Notes: generated by a model from the letters alone, not told the origin. A stretch of DNA of 64,000 bases from Hymenobacter ginkgonis (GCF_009755225.1 NZ_WQKZ01000001.1:620001-684000); one strand, 5' to 3'. Shown: positions 1-8,730, counted from the first letter of the stretch. Numbers and translations are program-made.

Positions 1-1398
1 GCCCTGGGGCTTGCCGTCGCGGTAGGTTACTTGGCGCTCAATGACTTGGCCGTTGGCTTTGTAATACGTCCACTCGCCGCTTTGCTTGCCGTTTTTGTAC
101 TGCCCGGTTACGGCCGGCGTGCCGTCTTCGTGAAATTCCTGGAAAGCGCCGGCCAGCAAGCCTTTCAGGTAATTAGCTTCCTTGCGCGGCTGGCCGCTGG
201 CGTAGTATTCCTGGCCAACGCCAGTTTGCAGGCCATTGATATCAAACTGCTGGCGGGTTTGCACCTTGCCGGTGTCGAAATACGTGAGGCGCTCGCCGGT
301 GAGTTTGCCGGTAGGGCCGTAGGTTTCGGTTTGGCGCGAGGTGATGCCATCGGGATAATACTGCCGCCAGGTGCCGGCCGGGTGGTTGTTTTTAAACTGC
401 TCCTCGGCCTGGCGGCGCTGGGTAGGGGCGTCGTAGTAGCGCAGTACTTTGCGGTCGCGGCCCAGGTTGGTGTAGTCGGTTTCTTCGTGCACCTGGCCAC
501 TCTCGAAGTACTCGGTGGCGCGGCCTACGGGCACGCCCAGGCGGTAGGTGGTTTTGCTTTTTACCTTGCCGCTCACGAAGTAGGAAGTCGCCGGCCCGTC
601 GAGCGCAGCCGTGCCGGTGCGCGGCGCCACACGCTTGGTGAGGTCGTCGCCAAGCGGGTTTTTCACGGCCCGCTCGCGGATGGCGTTGGGCGCGTAGGTG
701 CCTTCGGTTTGCACCTGGCCGGTGGGGTAGTACGAATGGTAGCTGCCCTTGCCAGTTTTTTCGTCCATCACGGTTTCGCTTTCGAGCTGGCCGGTTTCGT
801 AATACGTTTTGTAAGAGCTGGCCAGCAAGCCGTTGCGTAGCGTGCCTTCGCTCTGCACTTTGCCGCTGGGGTAGAAGAACTTGACCGCGCCGTTGGGCTG
901 GCCGTTGGCGTACGTGACCTCGGCGGCGGGCTGGCCGCTGGTATATAGCTCGCGCACGGTGCCATTGGGCTGGCCCTTGGTGAGCGTGGTTTGCAGCTTA
1001 ATTTGGCCAGTAGGGTGGTAGGTCGTGAGCGTGCCGCTGGGCTCGTCATCCAAGAACGAGCCTTCCTGCGCCACCTTGCCGCCGGGGTAGTAAGTCTTGA
1101 ATGGCCCCTGGCGCACACCTGCTTGGTAGGTAGCCTCTAAGCGGCGCTGCCCGTTGGCATGAAACTCTACGTAGAGCGAATCGCGCTTGCCGTCGGTGTA
1201 GCGGGTTTGGGCTTCGAGGCGGCCATTGGGGTAAAAGCGCTTGTACGGGCCCTGCATCACGGTATCGGCAGCTACCAGGGCCCGAAAAATCTCGCGCGGG
1301 TGTGTTTTAGTCGAATCAAAATAAACGATAATGCGCTGGGAGCGTTGCGCTTGCGCAGCCAGCGGCAGTAGCAGTAGCAAAAACAAAAAACGGGTCAT
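1..1398 (-). CDS. Secreted YwqK/MORN-type repeat protein (partial, runs off left edge)
   Basis: An open frame runs from an ATG at 1398 to the window edge (466 codons, no stop seen), so the C-terminus is missing. The protein begins with a classic signal peptide (MTRFLFLLLLLPLAAQAQ), so it is exported. The rest is a tandem of roughly 22-24 residue units of the form G-x-x-x-x-Y-Y-x-x-G-x-x-x, for example PYKRFYPNGRLEAQTRY, then PFKTYYPGGKVAQEGSF. This is the MORN-like 'antitoxin YwqK' repeat common in Bacteroidota. The function of such secreted repeat proteins is not established and the YwqK toxin-antitoxin label should not be taken literally. It is followed upstream on the same strand by an M16 peptidase pair, with a palindromic element between them. 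Strong codon bias and the unbroken frame make it a real gene. Confidence 0.85.
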   Translation of the reverse strand, partial: MTRFLFLLLLLPLAAQAQRSQRIIVYFDSTKTHPREIFRALVAADTVMQGPYKRFYPNGRLEAQTRYTDGKRDSLYVEFHANGQRRLEATYQAGVRQGPFKTYYPGGKVAQEGSFLDDEPSGTLTTYHPTGQIKLQTTLTKGQPNGTVRELYTSGQPAAEVTYANGQPNGAVKFFYPSGKVQSEGTLRNGLLASSYKTYYETGQLESETVMDEKTGKGSYHSYYPTGQVQTEGTYAPNAIRERAVKNPLGDDLTKRVAPRTGTAALDGPATSYFVSGKVKSKTTYRLGVPVGRATEYFESGQVHEETDYTNLGRDRKVLRYYDAPTQRRQAEEQFKNNHPAGTWRQYYPDGITSRQTETYGPTGKLTGERLTYFDTGKVQTRQQFDINGLQTGVGQEYYASGQPRKEANYLKGLLAGAFQEFHEDGTPAVTGQYKNGKQSGEWTYYKANGQVIERQVTYRDGKPQG

Positions 1399-1469
1399 AA
1401 GCGCAAGAACGTCAGGAAGCCGGTTTTTATTCAACAGCACGTTTTGCGAGCCTGAACCTAATCAAAACC

Positions 1470-1571
1470 AAAAGAACGTCATGCTGACGCAAGGAAGCAT
1501 CTCCACCACACCGTTGGATTACCCCGATGGCGCGGTAGAGATGCTTCCTTACGTCAGCATGACGTTCTTTT
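1470..1571. repeat. Palindromic intergenic element, copy A
   Basis: This is an imperfect inverted repeat of about 100 bp. The left arm starts AAAAGAACGTCATGCTGACG and continues AAGGAAGCATCTC; the right arm is its complement, ending at 1571. It lies just downstream of the M16 gene ending at 1630. It shares the core GAAGCATC...CTACCGC (or its complement) with elements at 4699-4781 and 35438-35540. It may also act as a transcription terminator. Confidence 0.75.
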
Positions 1572-1629
1572 TACTTATCTTATTCTGTAGAAGGGTTGCG
1601 CTTGTGCGCCCTATCCTTACACAACTGCT

Positions 1630-3090
1630 CTACAGCGCTTTCTTCTGCGAATCCTTGTACTGCTTGAGCTGCGGCGCAATCACCTTTTGGTCGCCCACCA
1701 CTACGGTGGTCATGGCCTCGGGGCGCACGTATTTACGGGCGGTGGCGCTTACCTGCTCCGGCGTTACGGCGTTAATATTTTGCACCTGTTCCGTGAGGTA
1801 CGAGTCGGGTAAGCCCTGCAAGTGCATGTTGCTGAGCTGGTTGATGATGCTGCCCGGCGTGGAGTTGCGCAATACAAACAGGCCCGTTTCGTAATTCTGG
1901 ATGCCCTTCAACTCCTCGGCCGACGGCGGAGTTTTTTGCAGTAGCTCAATTTCCTTCACAATCTCTTTTAGCGAATTATACGTGTCCTTGGTGGTCACGT
2001 CCGCCGATTCCATCCACAGGCCCGAGTGGTAATTGGTGTCGATGTAGCTGTAAGGTGAGTACGTGTAGCCCTTGTCCTCCCGAATGTTGCGTGTAATGCG
2101 CGAGCCGAACGAGCCGCCGAGCAGTGAATTCGTCACGCGCAGGCGCATGTAGTCGGGGTTGGTCGGGTCGATGACGGGTAGGCCAATCACGATGGTGGAC
2201 TGCGGCGCGCTGGGCCGGTCCTGGGTGAGCACGGCCGGCTTGGTGAGCGCCTTAGCCGCGATGATGTGCGGCACCGGGCCCGTGGGCCACTCGCCCCACG
2301 CCGCCGTAATGGCCTGGCGCAATGCCGGCACATCAAACTTGCCAGCCGCAAAAATAGCCGTGCGCTGGGCGCCATACTCCTTCGCGTAGAAAGCTTTAAC
2401 CTGCTCCAGCGTCAGGGCATCGATTTGGGCATCGGTGGGCAGCGGCCGGCCGTAGGGGTGGCCAGCGTACACGGCCTCGCGCATTTTCATCTCGGCCTGG
2501 AAGCTGGGCCGGGCCCGCAGCAAGTTCAACTGCCGCTTAAAATCGGCCTTGAGGCGGGGCAGCTCGCTAGCGGGTAGGGTAGGGTGTTGCACCACATCGG
2601 CCAGCAGCGTCAGCAGCTGCGGCGCAAACTCGCTGAGGCAGTCGGCGCGCACGTAGGTTTCGTCCGAGCCATTGCTGATGCTGAGCGAGCCGCCCATGCG
2701 GGCTACTTCCTCGGCCAGCGCGGCCGCCGGCCGGGTAGTGGTGCCTTCCTTCAGCAGCCGCGAGAGCAGGTCCGAAATGCCCACTTGCCCGTCGGGCTCG
2801 TGCACGTTGCCGGCCTGAATAGTGATGAGCACCGACATCTTGGGCACTTCCCCAAACGGCACCAGCCGGGCTTGCAAGCCATTAGGCAGGGTAAAATCTT
2901 CGCGGGGTGGCAGCTTAAAGTCGCGCGGGGCCGAGCCAGGCGGCGGCGTTTCCTTGGGGGGGGTAGGGGCCACGGGCGCCTTAGCCGCGGTTTTTGGCGC
3001 GGGGCGCTTGGCAGTTTGGGCCAGTGCGGGCGGCAGGGCGAGTAGCGAAAAACAGGCGGCGCCGAGCAGCCCAATAGGTAGCGTTTTCAT
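1630..3090 (-). CDS. M16 family peptidase-like protein, non-catalytic subunit
   Basis: This is a secreted M16 (insulinase/pitrilysin) family protein of 486 residues. The start is the ATG at 3090 (MKTLPIGLLGAACFSLLAL), which gives a clean signal peptide ending LPPALAQ; a TTG two codons upstream is less likely. After a Pro/Ala-rich linker comes the N-terminal M16 domain (FTLPNGLQARLVP). It has no HxxEH zinc motif. The C-terminal M16 domain carries the Gly-rich and R...Y signature (GGSFGSRITRNIREDKGYTY) typical of the non-catalytic partner. It lies 8 bp downstream of the HxxEH-containing M16 gene, so the two probably form a heterodimeric periplasmic or envelope zinc peptidase, as in other Bacteroidota. 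The substrate is unknown. Confidence 0.9.
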   Translation of the reverse strand: MKTLPIGLLGAACFSLLALPPALAQTAKRPAPKTAAKAPVAPTPPKETPPPGSAPRDFKLPPREDFTLPNGLQARLVPFGEVPKMSVLITIQAGNVHEPDGQVGISDLLSRLLKEGTTTRPAAALAEEVARMGGSLSISNGSDETYVRADCLSEFAPQLLTLLADVVQHPTLPASELPRLKADFKRQLNLLRARPSFQAEMKMREAVYAGHPYGRPLPTDAQIDALTLEQVKAFYAKEYGAQRTAIFAAGKFDVPALRQAITAAWGEWPTGPVPHIIAAKALTKPAVLTQDRPSAPQSTIVIGLPVIDPTNPDYMRLRVTNSLLGGSFGSRITRNIREDKGYTYSPYSYIDTNYHSGLWMESADVTTKDTYNSLKEIVKEIELLQKTPPSAEELKGIQNYETGLFVLRNSTPGSIINQLSNMHLQGLPDSYLTEQVQNINAVTPEQVSATARKYVRPEAMTTVVVGDQKVIAPQLKQYKDSQKKAL

Positions 3091-3098
3091 GGGCAATA

Positions 3099-4544
3099 TT
3101 AGCTCTTAGCCAAGGGGTTAACAACAATGATGGTGCGGTTGGTGGGCCGCAGATAGTCCCGGATGGTTTGCTGCATTAGCTCGGGCGTTACTTTCCGAAA
3201 CTCAGCTTCCAGGCGATTAATACGGCTGGGGTCGTTGTCGAACAGCGCGAACGCCGCCAGCATATCGGCCCGCCCAAAGTTGTCGGAGCCGCTGAGCTGG
3301 TCGTAGAGCGAGCTGCGCAGCTTCACCACGGCCAGGTCGAGGGTAGCCTGGCTCACGCCGCCTTTGGCCAAGCGGCCAATTTCCTGGTCGAGCACGCCCA
3401 CCACCGAGTCGGCCTTCATGGACTGGTCGTAGGTCAGGTCGCCCATCCACAGCATGGGGCCGCTGTAATTGAAGGCGTTACCTAAGTAATTGATGCCGCC
3501 GCTCACGTTGTCAGTCAGGCCGCGCCGCTGCACCATTGCCTGGTAAAGGCGGCTGTCTTTGCCTTGCAGCAAGATTTGGTCGAGCAAAATCAAGGCGTAA
3601 TACTCCGGTGTGTTGCGCTCGGGCATATGGTAGGCGAAGGCCAGCGCGGGTTTGGTAGCCAGCTTATCATCCTGCGTAAAGCGCTGCTCCTGTTCCTGGC
3701 GCGGCTCGGTGAGGTCGGGTTTGGGCGGGCGCGGCGCGCTCGGAATAGTGGCGTAGTATTTCTCCACCCAGGCCTTGGCCTGCGCGGGCTCGAAGTCGCC
3801 CACCACCGCCAGCACGGCATTGGCGGGCGAGTAATACGTTTTGAAAAACGCCTGCGCATCGGGCAGCGTAGCCGCGTCGAGGTCCTTCAAATCGCCGTAA
3901 AAATTGTGCGCGTTGTTCCAGTTCTTATTGGCTTTCTGGGGCATATCGAGCCACGGAAAGCCACCATAGGGCTGGTTGAGCACGTTCACGCGCACCTCGC
4001 TTTTTACTACCCCCTGCTGGTTGGCCAAGCTCGCGGGCGTGAGGGCCGTGCCGCGCATCCGGTCGGCCTCGGCCCACAAAATGGTTTCGAGCTTGTGGGT
4101 CGGTACCACCTCAAAGTAGTTGGTAAAATCGAAGCGCGTCGAGCCGTTCATGATGCCGCCGTTCTTCTGCACAAGGCTGATAAACTCCATCTTGCCCAGG
4201 TTTTGCGAGCCCTGAAACATCAGGTGCTCAAACAAATGCGCGTAGCCGGTGCGGTTGCGCGGCTCGTTGCGAAATCCCACGTTGTAGTACGCCGCCACCG
4301 TGGCCGTGGGCGCCGTGTGGTCGGGCGAGAGCACTACCCGCAGCCCGTTGGGCAGGGTATAGTACTCGACCGGAATCTGGAAAGCTGGGGCCGCCGGCGG
4401 AGCCGGGGCCGTTGCCACCGGGGCCGCGCTAGCCGGTGGCGCTGTCACGACCGAGCCTGCTTTGGGGCTGCACGCACCCAGCAGCAAGGCTGCCGAAACG
4501 ACGGGCCACCAGGAATTATTAAAAGAAAGAACGGCGTGTTTCAT
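3099..4544 (-). CDS. M16 family zinc metallopeptidase, catalytic subunit (lipoprotein)
   Basis: This is a 481-residue insulinase-family protease. The N-terminus has a lipoprotein signal (VSAALLLGACSP, Cys as lipidation site), so it is membrane-anchored. The N-terminal M16 domain contains the inverted zinc motif HxxEH (HLFEHLMFQG), with the family's downstream acidic region. The C-terminal domain carries the substrate-binding segment (DSRLYQAMVQRRGLTDNVSG). The companion gene immediately downstream lacks HxxEH, giving the usual catalytic/non-catalytic pair, cotranscribed with 8 bp between stop and start. The likely role is degradation of peptides in the periplasm. A terminator and palindromic element B lie upstream and separate it from the thiolase gene. 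Confidence 0.92.
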   Translation of the reverse strand: MKHAVLSFNNSWWPVVSAALLLGACSPKAGSVVTAPPASAAPVATAPAPPAAPAFQIPVEYYTLPNGLRVVLSPDHTAPTATVAAYYNVGFRNEPRNRTGYAHLFEHLMFQGSQNLGKMEFISLVQKNGGIMNGSTRFDFTNYFEVVPTHKLETILWAEADRMRGTALTPASLANQQGVVKSEVRVNVLNQPYGGFPWLDMPQKANKNWNNAHNFYGDLKDLDAATLPDAQAFFKTYYSPANAVLAVVGDFEPAQAKAWVEKYYATIPSAPRPPKPDLTEPRQEQEQRFTQDDKLATKPALAFAYHMPERNTPEYYALILLDQILLQGKDSRLYQAMVQRRGLTDNVSGGINYLGNAFNYSGPMLWMGDLTYDQSMKADSVVGVLDQEIGRLAKGGVSQATLDLAVVKLRSSLYDQLSGSDNFGRADMLAAFALFDNDPSRINRLEAEFRKVTPELMQQTIRDYLRPTNRTIIVVNPLAKS

Positions 4545-4634
4545 AAGCAGCAGAGAAGAAGGTGAATGAGGCCGCCAACCTACTCATGATTTATCAAATA
4601 ATAAAAAATTTCCTCAGCTTTATACCATAAAAAA

Positions 4635-4672
4635 GGAGGTTTCGCTGGGTCCGAAAACCTGGCGAAACCTCC
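4635..4672 (-). terminator. Intrinsic terminator of the thiolase gene
   Basis: An 11-bp perfect stem (GGAGGTTTCGC / GCGAAACCTCC) is followed, on the minus strand, by a run of six T. It sits about 150 bp beyond the thiolase stop codon at 4822. Confidence 0.8.
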
Positions 4673-4698
4673 CTGATATTCTGCACGAGAATCTGTAT

Positions 4699-4781
4699 AG
4701 AACGTCGTGCTGACGAAGGAAGCATCGCTACCGCCTCGTTGAATGAAACGGTAGAAATGCTTCCTTCGTCAGCATAATATG
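4699..4781. repeat. Palindromic intergenic element, copy B
   Basis: The inverted repeat starts AGAACGTCGTGCTGACGAAG on the left and is mirrored by CTTCCTTCGTCAGCA on the right. Its arms match copy A (1470-1571) at most positions, including GAAGCATC and CTACCGC next to the loop. It lies between the thiolase stop codon and its terminator. Confidence 0.7.
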
Positions 4782-4821
4782 CTATGGAATAGTGACTAAG
4801 GCTGACAGCGCACGCACCGGG

Positions 4822-6003
4822 CTATAGCTTTTCGAGCACGATGGAGCTAGCGCCGCCGCCCCCGTTGCAGATGCCAGTCACGCCGATTTTACCGCCTTCC
4901 TGGGCCAATACGCTCAGCAGTGTAGTAACAATGCGCGCGCCCGAAGCACCCAGCGGGTGGCCCAGGCTCACGGCCCCGCCGTACACGTTTACCTTGGTGC
5001 CTTCGAGGTTGAGCAGCTTGTTGTTAGCCAACGAAACTACGGAGAAAGCCTCGTTGATTTCGTAGAAGTCTACGTCCTTCGCGTCCACACCAGCGTGCTT
5101 CAGCGCCTTCGGAATCGCCAGCGAAGGGGTAGTCGTGAACCACTCCGGCGCCTGCTCGGCATCGGCAAAGCCCAAGATGCGCGCCAGCGGCTGGAGGCCC
5201 AGTTCGTCGGCCTTTTCGCGGCTCATAAGCAGCACGGCGGCAGCGCCATCGTTGAGGGTCGAGGCGTTGGCAGCCGTCACGGTGCCTTCTTTGGTGAATG
5301 CTGCTTTCAGGCCCGCAAATTTCTCGAATTGCACCTTGGTGTACTCCTCGTCGTCGCTCACAACGGTCATTTTGCCGCGGCTCTCGATGGTCACGGGCAC
5401 AATCTCGTTGGCTTTTTTGCCGGCCTGGGCAGCGGCGGCGCTGCGCTCGTAGCTCTGGCGGGCAAAAGCATCCTGCTCCTCGCGGGTGATGCCGTAGTGC
5501 TGGGCCGTGGCATCGGCCGCATTGCCCATGGCGTAGTCGTGGTAAGGGTCCCAGAGGCCGTCCTTCATCAGGCCGTCAATCATCTGGCCATTACCATACT
5601 TAGCTCCAAAGCGTGCCTTGTCGAGGTAGTAGGGCACGTTGCTCATGCTCTCCATGCCGCCGGCCAAAATTACGTCAGCTTGCCCCAGCATAATAGCTTG
5701 AGCTCCATACATAATAGCCTTGGAGCCCGAAGCGCATACCTTGTTCACGGTTGTGCACTCCACGGTATCGGGCAAGCCGGCTTTGCGGGCCGCTTGCCGA
5801 GCCGGAGCCTGGCCCAAGTTGGCCGAAATCACATTGCCCATGATAACCTGCTCGACTAATTCGGGTGCTACGCCGGCCTTGTCCAGGGCACCTTTGAGGG
5901 CGATAGCGCCCAGCTCAACGGCCGTGAGCGAGGCCAGCGCCCCGCCAAATGAGCCAATCGGCGTACGCACGGCGGCTACGATAACTACTTCTTTTACTTG
6001 CAT
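4822..6003 (-). CDS. Acetyl-CoA C-acetyltransferase (thiolase)
   Basis: This is a cytosolic thiolase of 393 residues, the usual family length. It catalyses reversible condensation of two acetyl-CoA, or thiolytic cleavage of 3-ketoacyl-CoA in beta-oxidation. The start is the ATG at 6003 (MQVKEVVIVAAVRTPIG); an in-frame upstream extension to 6102 has no homology-like character. The nucleophilic cysteine is Cys90 (NKVCASGSKAIM). The active-site histidine lies in SLGHPLGASG near residue 350 and the second catalytic cysteine in GICNGGGGASS near 378. NEAF is also present. It stands alone with its own terminator. Whether it serves biosynthesis or degradation cannot be told from context. Confidence 0.95.
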   Translation of the reverse strand: MQVKEVVIVAAVRTPIGSFGGALASLTAVELGAIALKGALDKAGVAPELVEQVIMGNVISANLGQAPARQAARKAGLPDTVECTTVNKVCASGSKAIMYGAQAIMLGQADVILAGGMESMSNVPYYLDKARFGAKYGNGQMIDGLMKDGLWDPYHDYAMGNAADATAQHYGITREEQDAFARQSYERSAAAAQAGKKANEIVPVTIESRGKMTVVSDDEEYTKVQFEKFAGLKAAFTKEGTVTAANASTLNDGAAAVLLMSREKADELGLQPLARILGFADAEQAPEWFTTTPSLAIPKALKHAGVDAKDVDFYEINEAFSVVSLANNKLLNLEGTKVNVYGGAVSLGHPLGASGARIVTTLLSVLAQEGGKIGVTGICNGGGGASSIVLEKL

Positions 6004-6156
6004 ATAAGGGGAGGGTGGGAATAAAGAAACGCGGGTAATTGCTAGCCTTTTGAGTAAGTTACGGGCCTGTGCTTGGCAACAAACCAGGCGCCTACCCAGC
6101 AAAAACTAACTAACCTTCGTTTGTTCTCCCAAAAGTACGCCGGCCGGCGCAGCCAG

Positions 6157-7203
6157 CTACCAGGTAGGCTGGCCCGCGGTGGGCGCCGCACCCTGCCGCT
6201 GCCGTGGGCGCTGCTGCAAATACTGCTGCTCGCTCTCGCGCAGGGCATCGAGCAACTGCTGGGCCTGGGCGGGGGTAAGGTTCATGGCTTTGAGGCGTTC
6301 GCGCTGGGTGTGCAGTTGCTGGTCGGCATCGGTGGCTGCCTCGGTGCCGGGGCGCGGGCTGCGGCCTGCTAAGCTGGGCGTGCTTGCCGCTGCACTGCCA
6401 GCGCCATCAAGGCCGTGCTGGCGGCCGGGTGCAGTACCGGTGGGTAGGGGCCGCGTTTCGCCCTGGCCCGGCCGGAAGCCACCCGCCGCGTTGCTGCCAG
6501 CGGAGGGGGTAGGGCGTTGGCGGTCAGCTTGGCCTGCGGCATCGGGGCGGCCCGGGGCAGGCGGCGAGCCAGTGGAGGGCGCTGGTTGGCTAGGGTCGGG
6601 GACCTCGCCGGGGCGAGCGGTACCGGGCTGCTCGGTGGGGCGCTTAGCTTGGCCCGATTTGCCCGCTGCCGTATCGCGAGGGGTAGGCTTGGGCTTGGAA
6701 GGGGAGGTAGGAGTAGGGGAGCTACTAGCCAGTGGCGGATTAGCGGGGCGTTGCGTGGCCAAGTACTGACTCAGTATTTCGTAGTTGTAGCGAGCGGCGG
6801 CGTTGGCTGGGTTTAGCTTCAGGGCTTGGCGCAGCAGGCTGATAGCCTGCGCAAATTGGCGCTGCTGGGCTAGTAGCAGTGCCAGCTGCTGCCGCGCCGT
6901 GCTGCCAATGCCCGTTGGTACGGCCGGGCCTAGCAGCTGAGCATACGTACCCCGCGCCGCCTCGGCCTGGCCGGCCTGGGTTTGGGCCTGCGCTAGGTCG
7001 AGGAGTAGCCCGGGACTCGGCCCCGCGCGCCCGGCCAGCGCTACCGCCTGCTGGTAGTAGTAAACCGCTTCGGCCGCGCGGCCCCAGGTGGCTGCGGCCT
7101 GGCCCTGCGCCTGTGCGGTGTTGTGCTCCTGCACGCGCGTCAGCCAGCGCCAGCCGGGTAGACTGGTGCCCAAGAGCAAGAGCAGCAAGAACCAGCTTTT
7201 CAT
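6157..7203 (-). CDS. TPR-containing membrane protein of the Bat (aerotolerance) type, BatC-like
   Basis: The protein has 348 residues and an N-terminal hydrophobic anchor or signal (MKSWFLLLLLLGTSLPGWRW). It then has about three tetratricopeptide-like helices (WGRAAEAVYYYQQAVALAG, FAQAISLLRQALKLNPANA) up to roughly residue 170. A long Pro/Ser/Gly/Gln-rich low-complexity tail follows, with a short coiled stretch (LTPAQAQQLLDALRESEQQ). Its start codon overlaps the stop of the upstream VWA gene by 4 bp, so the two are translationally coupled. VWA protein followed by TPR protein is the BatB-BatC order of Bacteroidota Bat operons, thought to act in envelope stress. The MoxR, DUF58 and BatA genes usual in such operons are not present here. 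Confidence 0.8.
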   Translation of the reverse strand: MKSWFLLLLLLGTSLPGWRWLTRVQEHNTAQAQGQAAATWGRAAEAVYYYQQAVALAGRAGPSPGLLLDLAQAQTQAGQAEAARGTYAQLLGPAVPTGIGSTARQQLALLLAQQRQFAQAISLLRQALKLNPANAAARYNYEILSQYLATQRPANPPLASSSPTPTSPSKPKPTPRDTAAGKSGQAKRPTEQPGTARPGEVPDPSQPAPSTGSPPAPGRPDAAGQADRQRPTPSAGSNAAGGFRPGQGETRPLPTGTAPGRQHGLDGAGSAAASTPSLAGRSPRPGTEAATDADQQLHTQRERLKAMNLTPAQAQQLLDALRESEQQYLQQRPRQRQGAAPTAGQPTW

Positions 7204-8204
7204 TGGTCGAGGCGCAGCACGCGCACGGTTATGAGACTGTCAATCAAGAGGAGAGTCAGCGCGAATCCCAGCGGATAGCGGTAGCGATTGTCGGCCACTG
7301 CCACTGTATGGGCCGTGGCCCCGCTGGCAGGTAGTGGCAGGCTCCGTAAGCCCGCAAGCAGGGTAGGCAGGCCATTTTCCCGGTCGTTGAGGGCGATGTA
7401 CTGGCCACCAGTTTGGGCCGCTACTTGGAGCAATGGAGCCTCCCGCAGCCGGCTGACGACCGGGCGGCCCTGGGCATCACGCAGGCCCACCTTGGCGCCC
7501 GGTGCGGGCACCGGTGCCCCAATGGCGGTGCCTACCCCCATGGTATAGATGCGGGCGCCGGTGCGGCCCAGTGCTCGCAACACCGGCTCCAGGTTCTCGC
7601 CAAAGTCTTCGCCGTCGCTTACCACCACAGCGGCTACGGCGCGGGGCGGAGTAGCTGCTACCCCCGCGCCCGCCGGTGTCGCAGCCCCCAGGCGCGTTAG
7701 CAGCAAGTCGAGCGGGGCGCGCAGGGTGGTAGGGCCAGGTGGTACCAATTTGGTATTCAAAGTGTTCAAAAATACCTGCAACGCCGGTTGGTCGTACGTA
7801 AGGGGGCACTGCACATAGGCTTCCGACCCGAATACGATAAGCCCCAGGCGGTCGGCCGGAAAAGCAGCTACTAGCTCATTAAGCGCGGCCTGCGCCCGCA
7901 GCAAGCGAGTAGGCACCACGTCGGCGGCATCCATCGAGCGCGACACATCTACGAGCAGCCACACATCTTGGCCGCTGGTGCGCACGGCTTGTTGCCGCAC
8001 GCCCAGTGCCGGCCCTAGCCACGCCAGTAGCAGCAGTGCCCCAACGGCCAACCGTAGCGGCAGCTTCCAGGCTAGGCGGCCTACCCCCAGGCCCAGCCGC
8101 TGCCCCAGCCGCGCCGTGCGGCGGGTGTAAAGCAGCAATAGCAATGCGAGCAGGGCGAGCCCGGCCGCTGCCAGCAAAAAATCGGGATATGCCCAAGTGA
8201 ACAT
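7200..8204 (-). CDS. VWA-domain membrane protein, BatB-like
   Basis: This 334-residue inner-membrane protein has N-terminal hydrophobic segments (residues about 8-26 and 52-68) and a C-terminal one (LGFALTLLLIDSLI). Between them is a von Willebrand factor A domain. Its metal-ion-dependent adhesion site is visible as DVSRS (Asp86, Ser88, Ser90), with the later SDGEDFGENL element. This topology (two helices, VWA, one helix) is that of BatA/BatB proteins. It is the first gene of a two-gene unit with the TPR gene. The tRNA cluster and island border begin just upstream, so the unit is unusually short compared with full Bat operons. Confidence 0.88.
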   Translation of the reverse strand: MFTWAYPDFLLAAAGLALLALLLLLYTRRTARLGQRLGLGVGRLAWKLPLRLAVGALLLLAWLGPALGVRQQAVRTSGQDVWLLVDVSRSMDAADVVPTRLLRAQAALNELVAAFPADRLGLIVFGSEAYVQCPLTYDQPALQVFLNTLNTKLVPPGPTTLRAPLDLLLTRLGAATPAGAGVAATPPRAVAAVVVSDGEDFGENLEPVLRALGRTGARIYTMGVGTAIGAPVPAPGAKVGLRDAQGRPVVSRLREAPLLQVAAQTGGQYIALNDRENGLPTLLAGLRSLPLPASGATAHTVAVADNRYRYPLGFALTLLLIDSLITVRVLRLDQ

Positions 8205-8343
8205 GACGCAAATGACGGATAGCGGGCCGCAAAACTAGGAATCCGGGTTGCAAGACAGCAACGCAGCTGGTTCCACAGCAGCTAGTTGCAGTTTTGCAGG
8301 TAAAAATTTCAGTAAAAACCTGTAGAGTTCCCACTTGCCGTCG

Positions 8344-8351
8344 TATATTTG
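8344..8351 (+). promoter_or_regulatory. Putative -7 box (TATATTTG) of the tRNA cluster
   Basis: TATATTTG fits the Bacteroidota -7 consensus TAnnTTTG and lies about 40 bp upstream of tRNA-Ser. I see no clear -33 TTG element at the expected spacing. Confidence 0.5.
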
Positions 8352-8392
8352 CAGCCGCTAAGACCAACAGGGACCTAGCAAGCCACTTGTAC

Positions 8393-8480
8393 GGAGAAGT
8401 GGGTGAGTGGCTGAAACCAGTAGTTTGCTAAACTGCCGTAGCTCTAAAGGTTACCGGGGGTTCGAATCCCCCCTTCTCCG
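8393..8480 (+). tRNA. tRNA-Ser (anticodon GCU)
   Basis: The acceptor stem GGAGAAG/CTTCTCC is perfect with discriminator G at 8480. The anticodon loop TTGCTAA holds GCT. There is a long variable arm, as expected for a class II serine tRNA, and the T-loop is TTCGAAT. The CCA end is not encoded. Confidence 0.93.
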
Positions 8481-8548
8481 CATACTTTGAATTAGGATGT
8501 AGAAGTTGCCGTCAGGTATTTTCTACATCCTAATGCATAAATACACTT

Positions 8549-8622
8549 CGGGGTGTAGCGTAGCCCGGTATCGCGCCTGCTTTGGGAGCAGGAGGCCGCA
8601 GGTTCGAATCCTGCCACCCCGA
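8549..8622 (+). tRNA. tRNA-Pro (anticodon UGG)
   Basis: The acceptor CGGGGTG/CACCCCG is perfect. The anticodon stem-loop CTGCTTTGGGAGCAG carries TGG, and the T-loop is TTCGAAT. The discriminator is A. Confidence 0.95.
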
Positions 8623-8641
8623 CACGTTTCCCCATGGATTT

Positions 8642-8715
8642 GACCCCATAGCTCAGCTGGATAGAGCAGCTACCTTCTAAGTAGCCGGTCATTGGTTCGA
8701 ATCCAATTGGGGCCA
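8642..8715 (+). tRNA. tRNA-Arg (anticodon UCU), island integration site
   Basis: The cloverleaf has D-arm AGCTCAGCTGGATAGAGC, anticodon loop CTTCTAA (TCT) and T-arm ATTGG-TTCGAAT-CCAAT. The acceptor GACCCCA/TGGGGCC pairs except for an A-C mismatch at the second position. The 3' end from 8703 onward is repeated at 33327, marking it as an integrase target. Confidence 0.88.
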
Positions 8716-8721
8716 CTAAAA
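8703..8721 (+). repeat. Putative attL (3' end of tRNA-Arg)
   Basis: CCAATTGGGGCCACTAAAA at this place recurs with one mismatch at 33327-33345, in the same orientation. In both copies it is preceded by GTTCGAATC and followed by a GCCCC/GGGGC terminator. This is the arrangement left by tyrosine-integrase insertion at a tRNA 3' end. Confidence 0.65.
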
Positions 8722-8730
8722 AGCCCCTTG

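Noticed and set aside
31..840. 269-codon plus-strand ORF at the left edge
   Set aside because: Antisense to the YwqK-type repeat gene, whose repeats and signal peptide are unmistakable on the minus strand.
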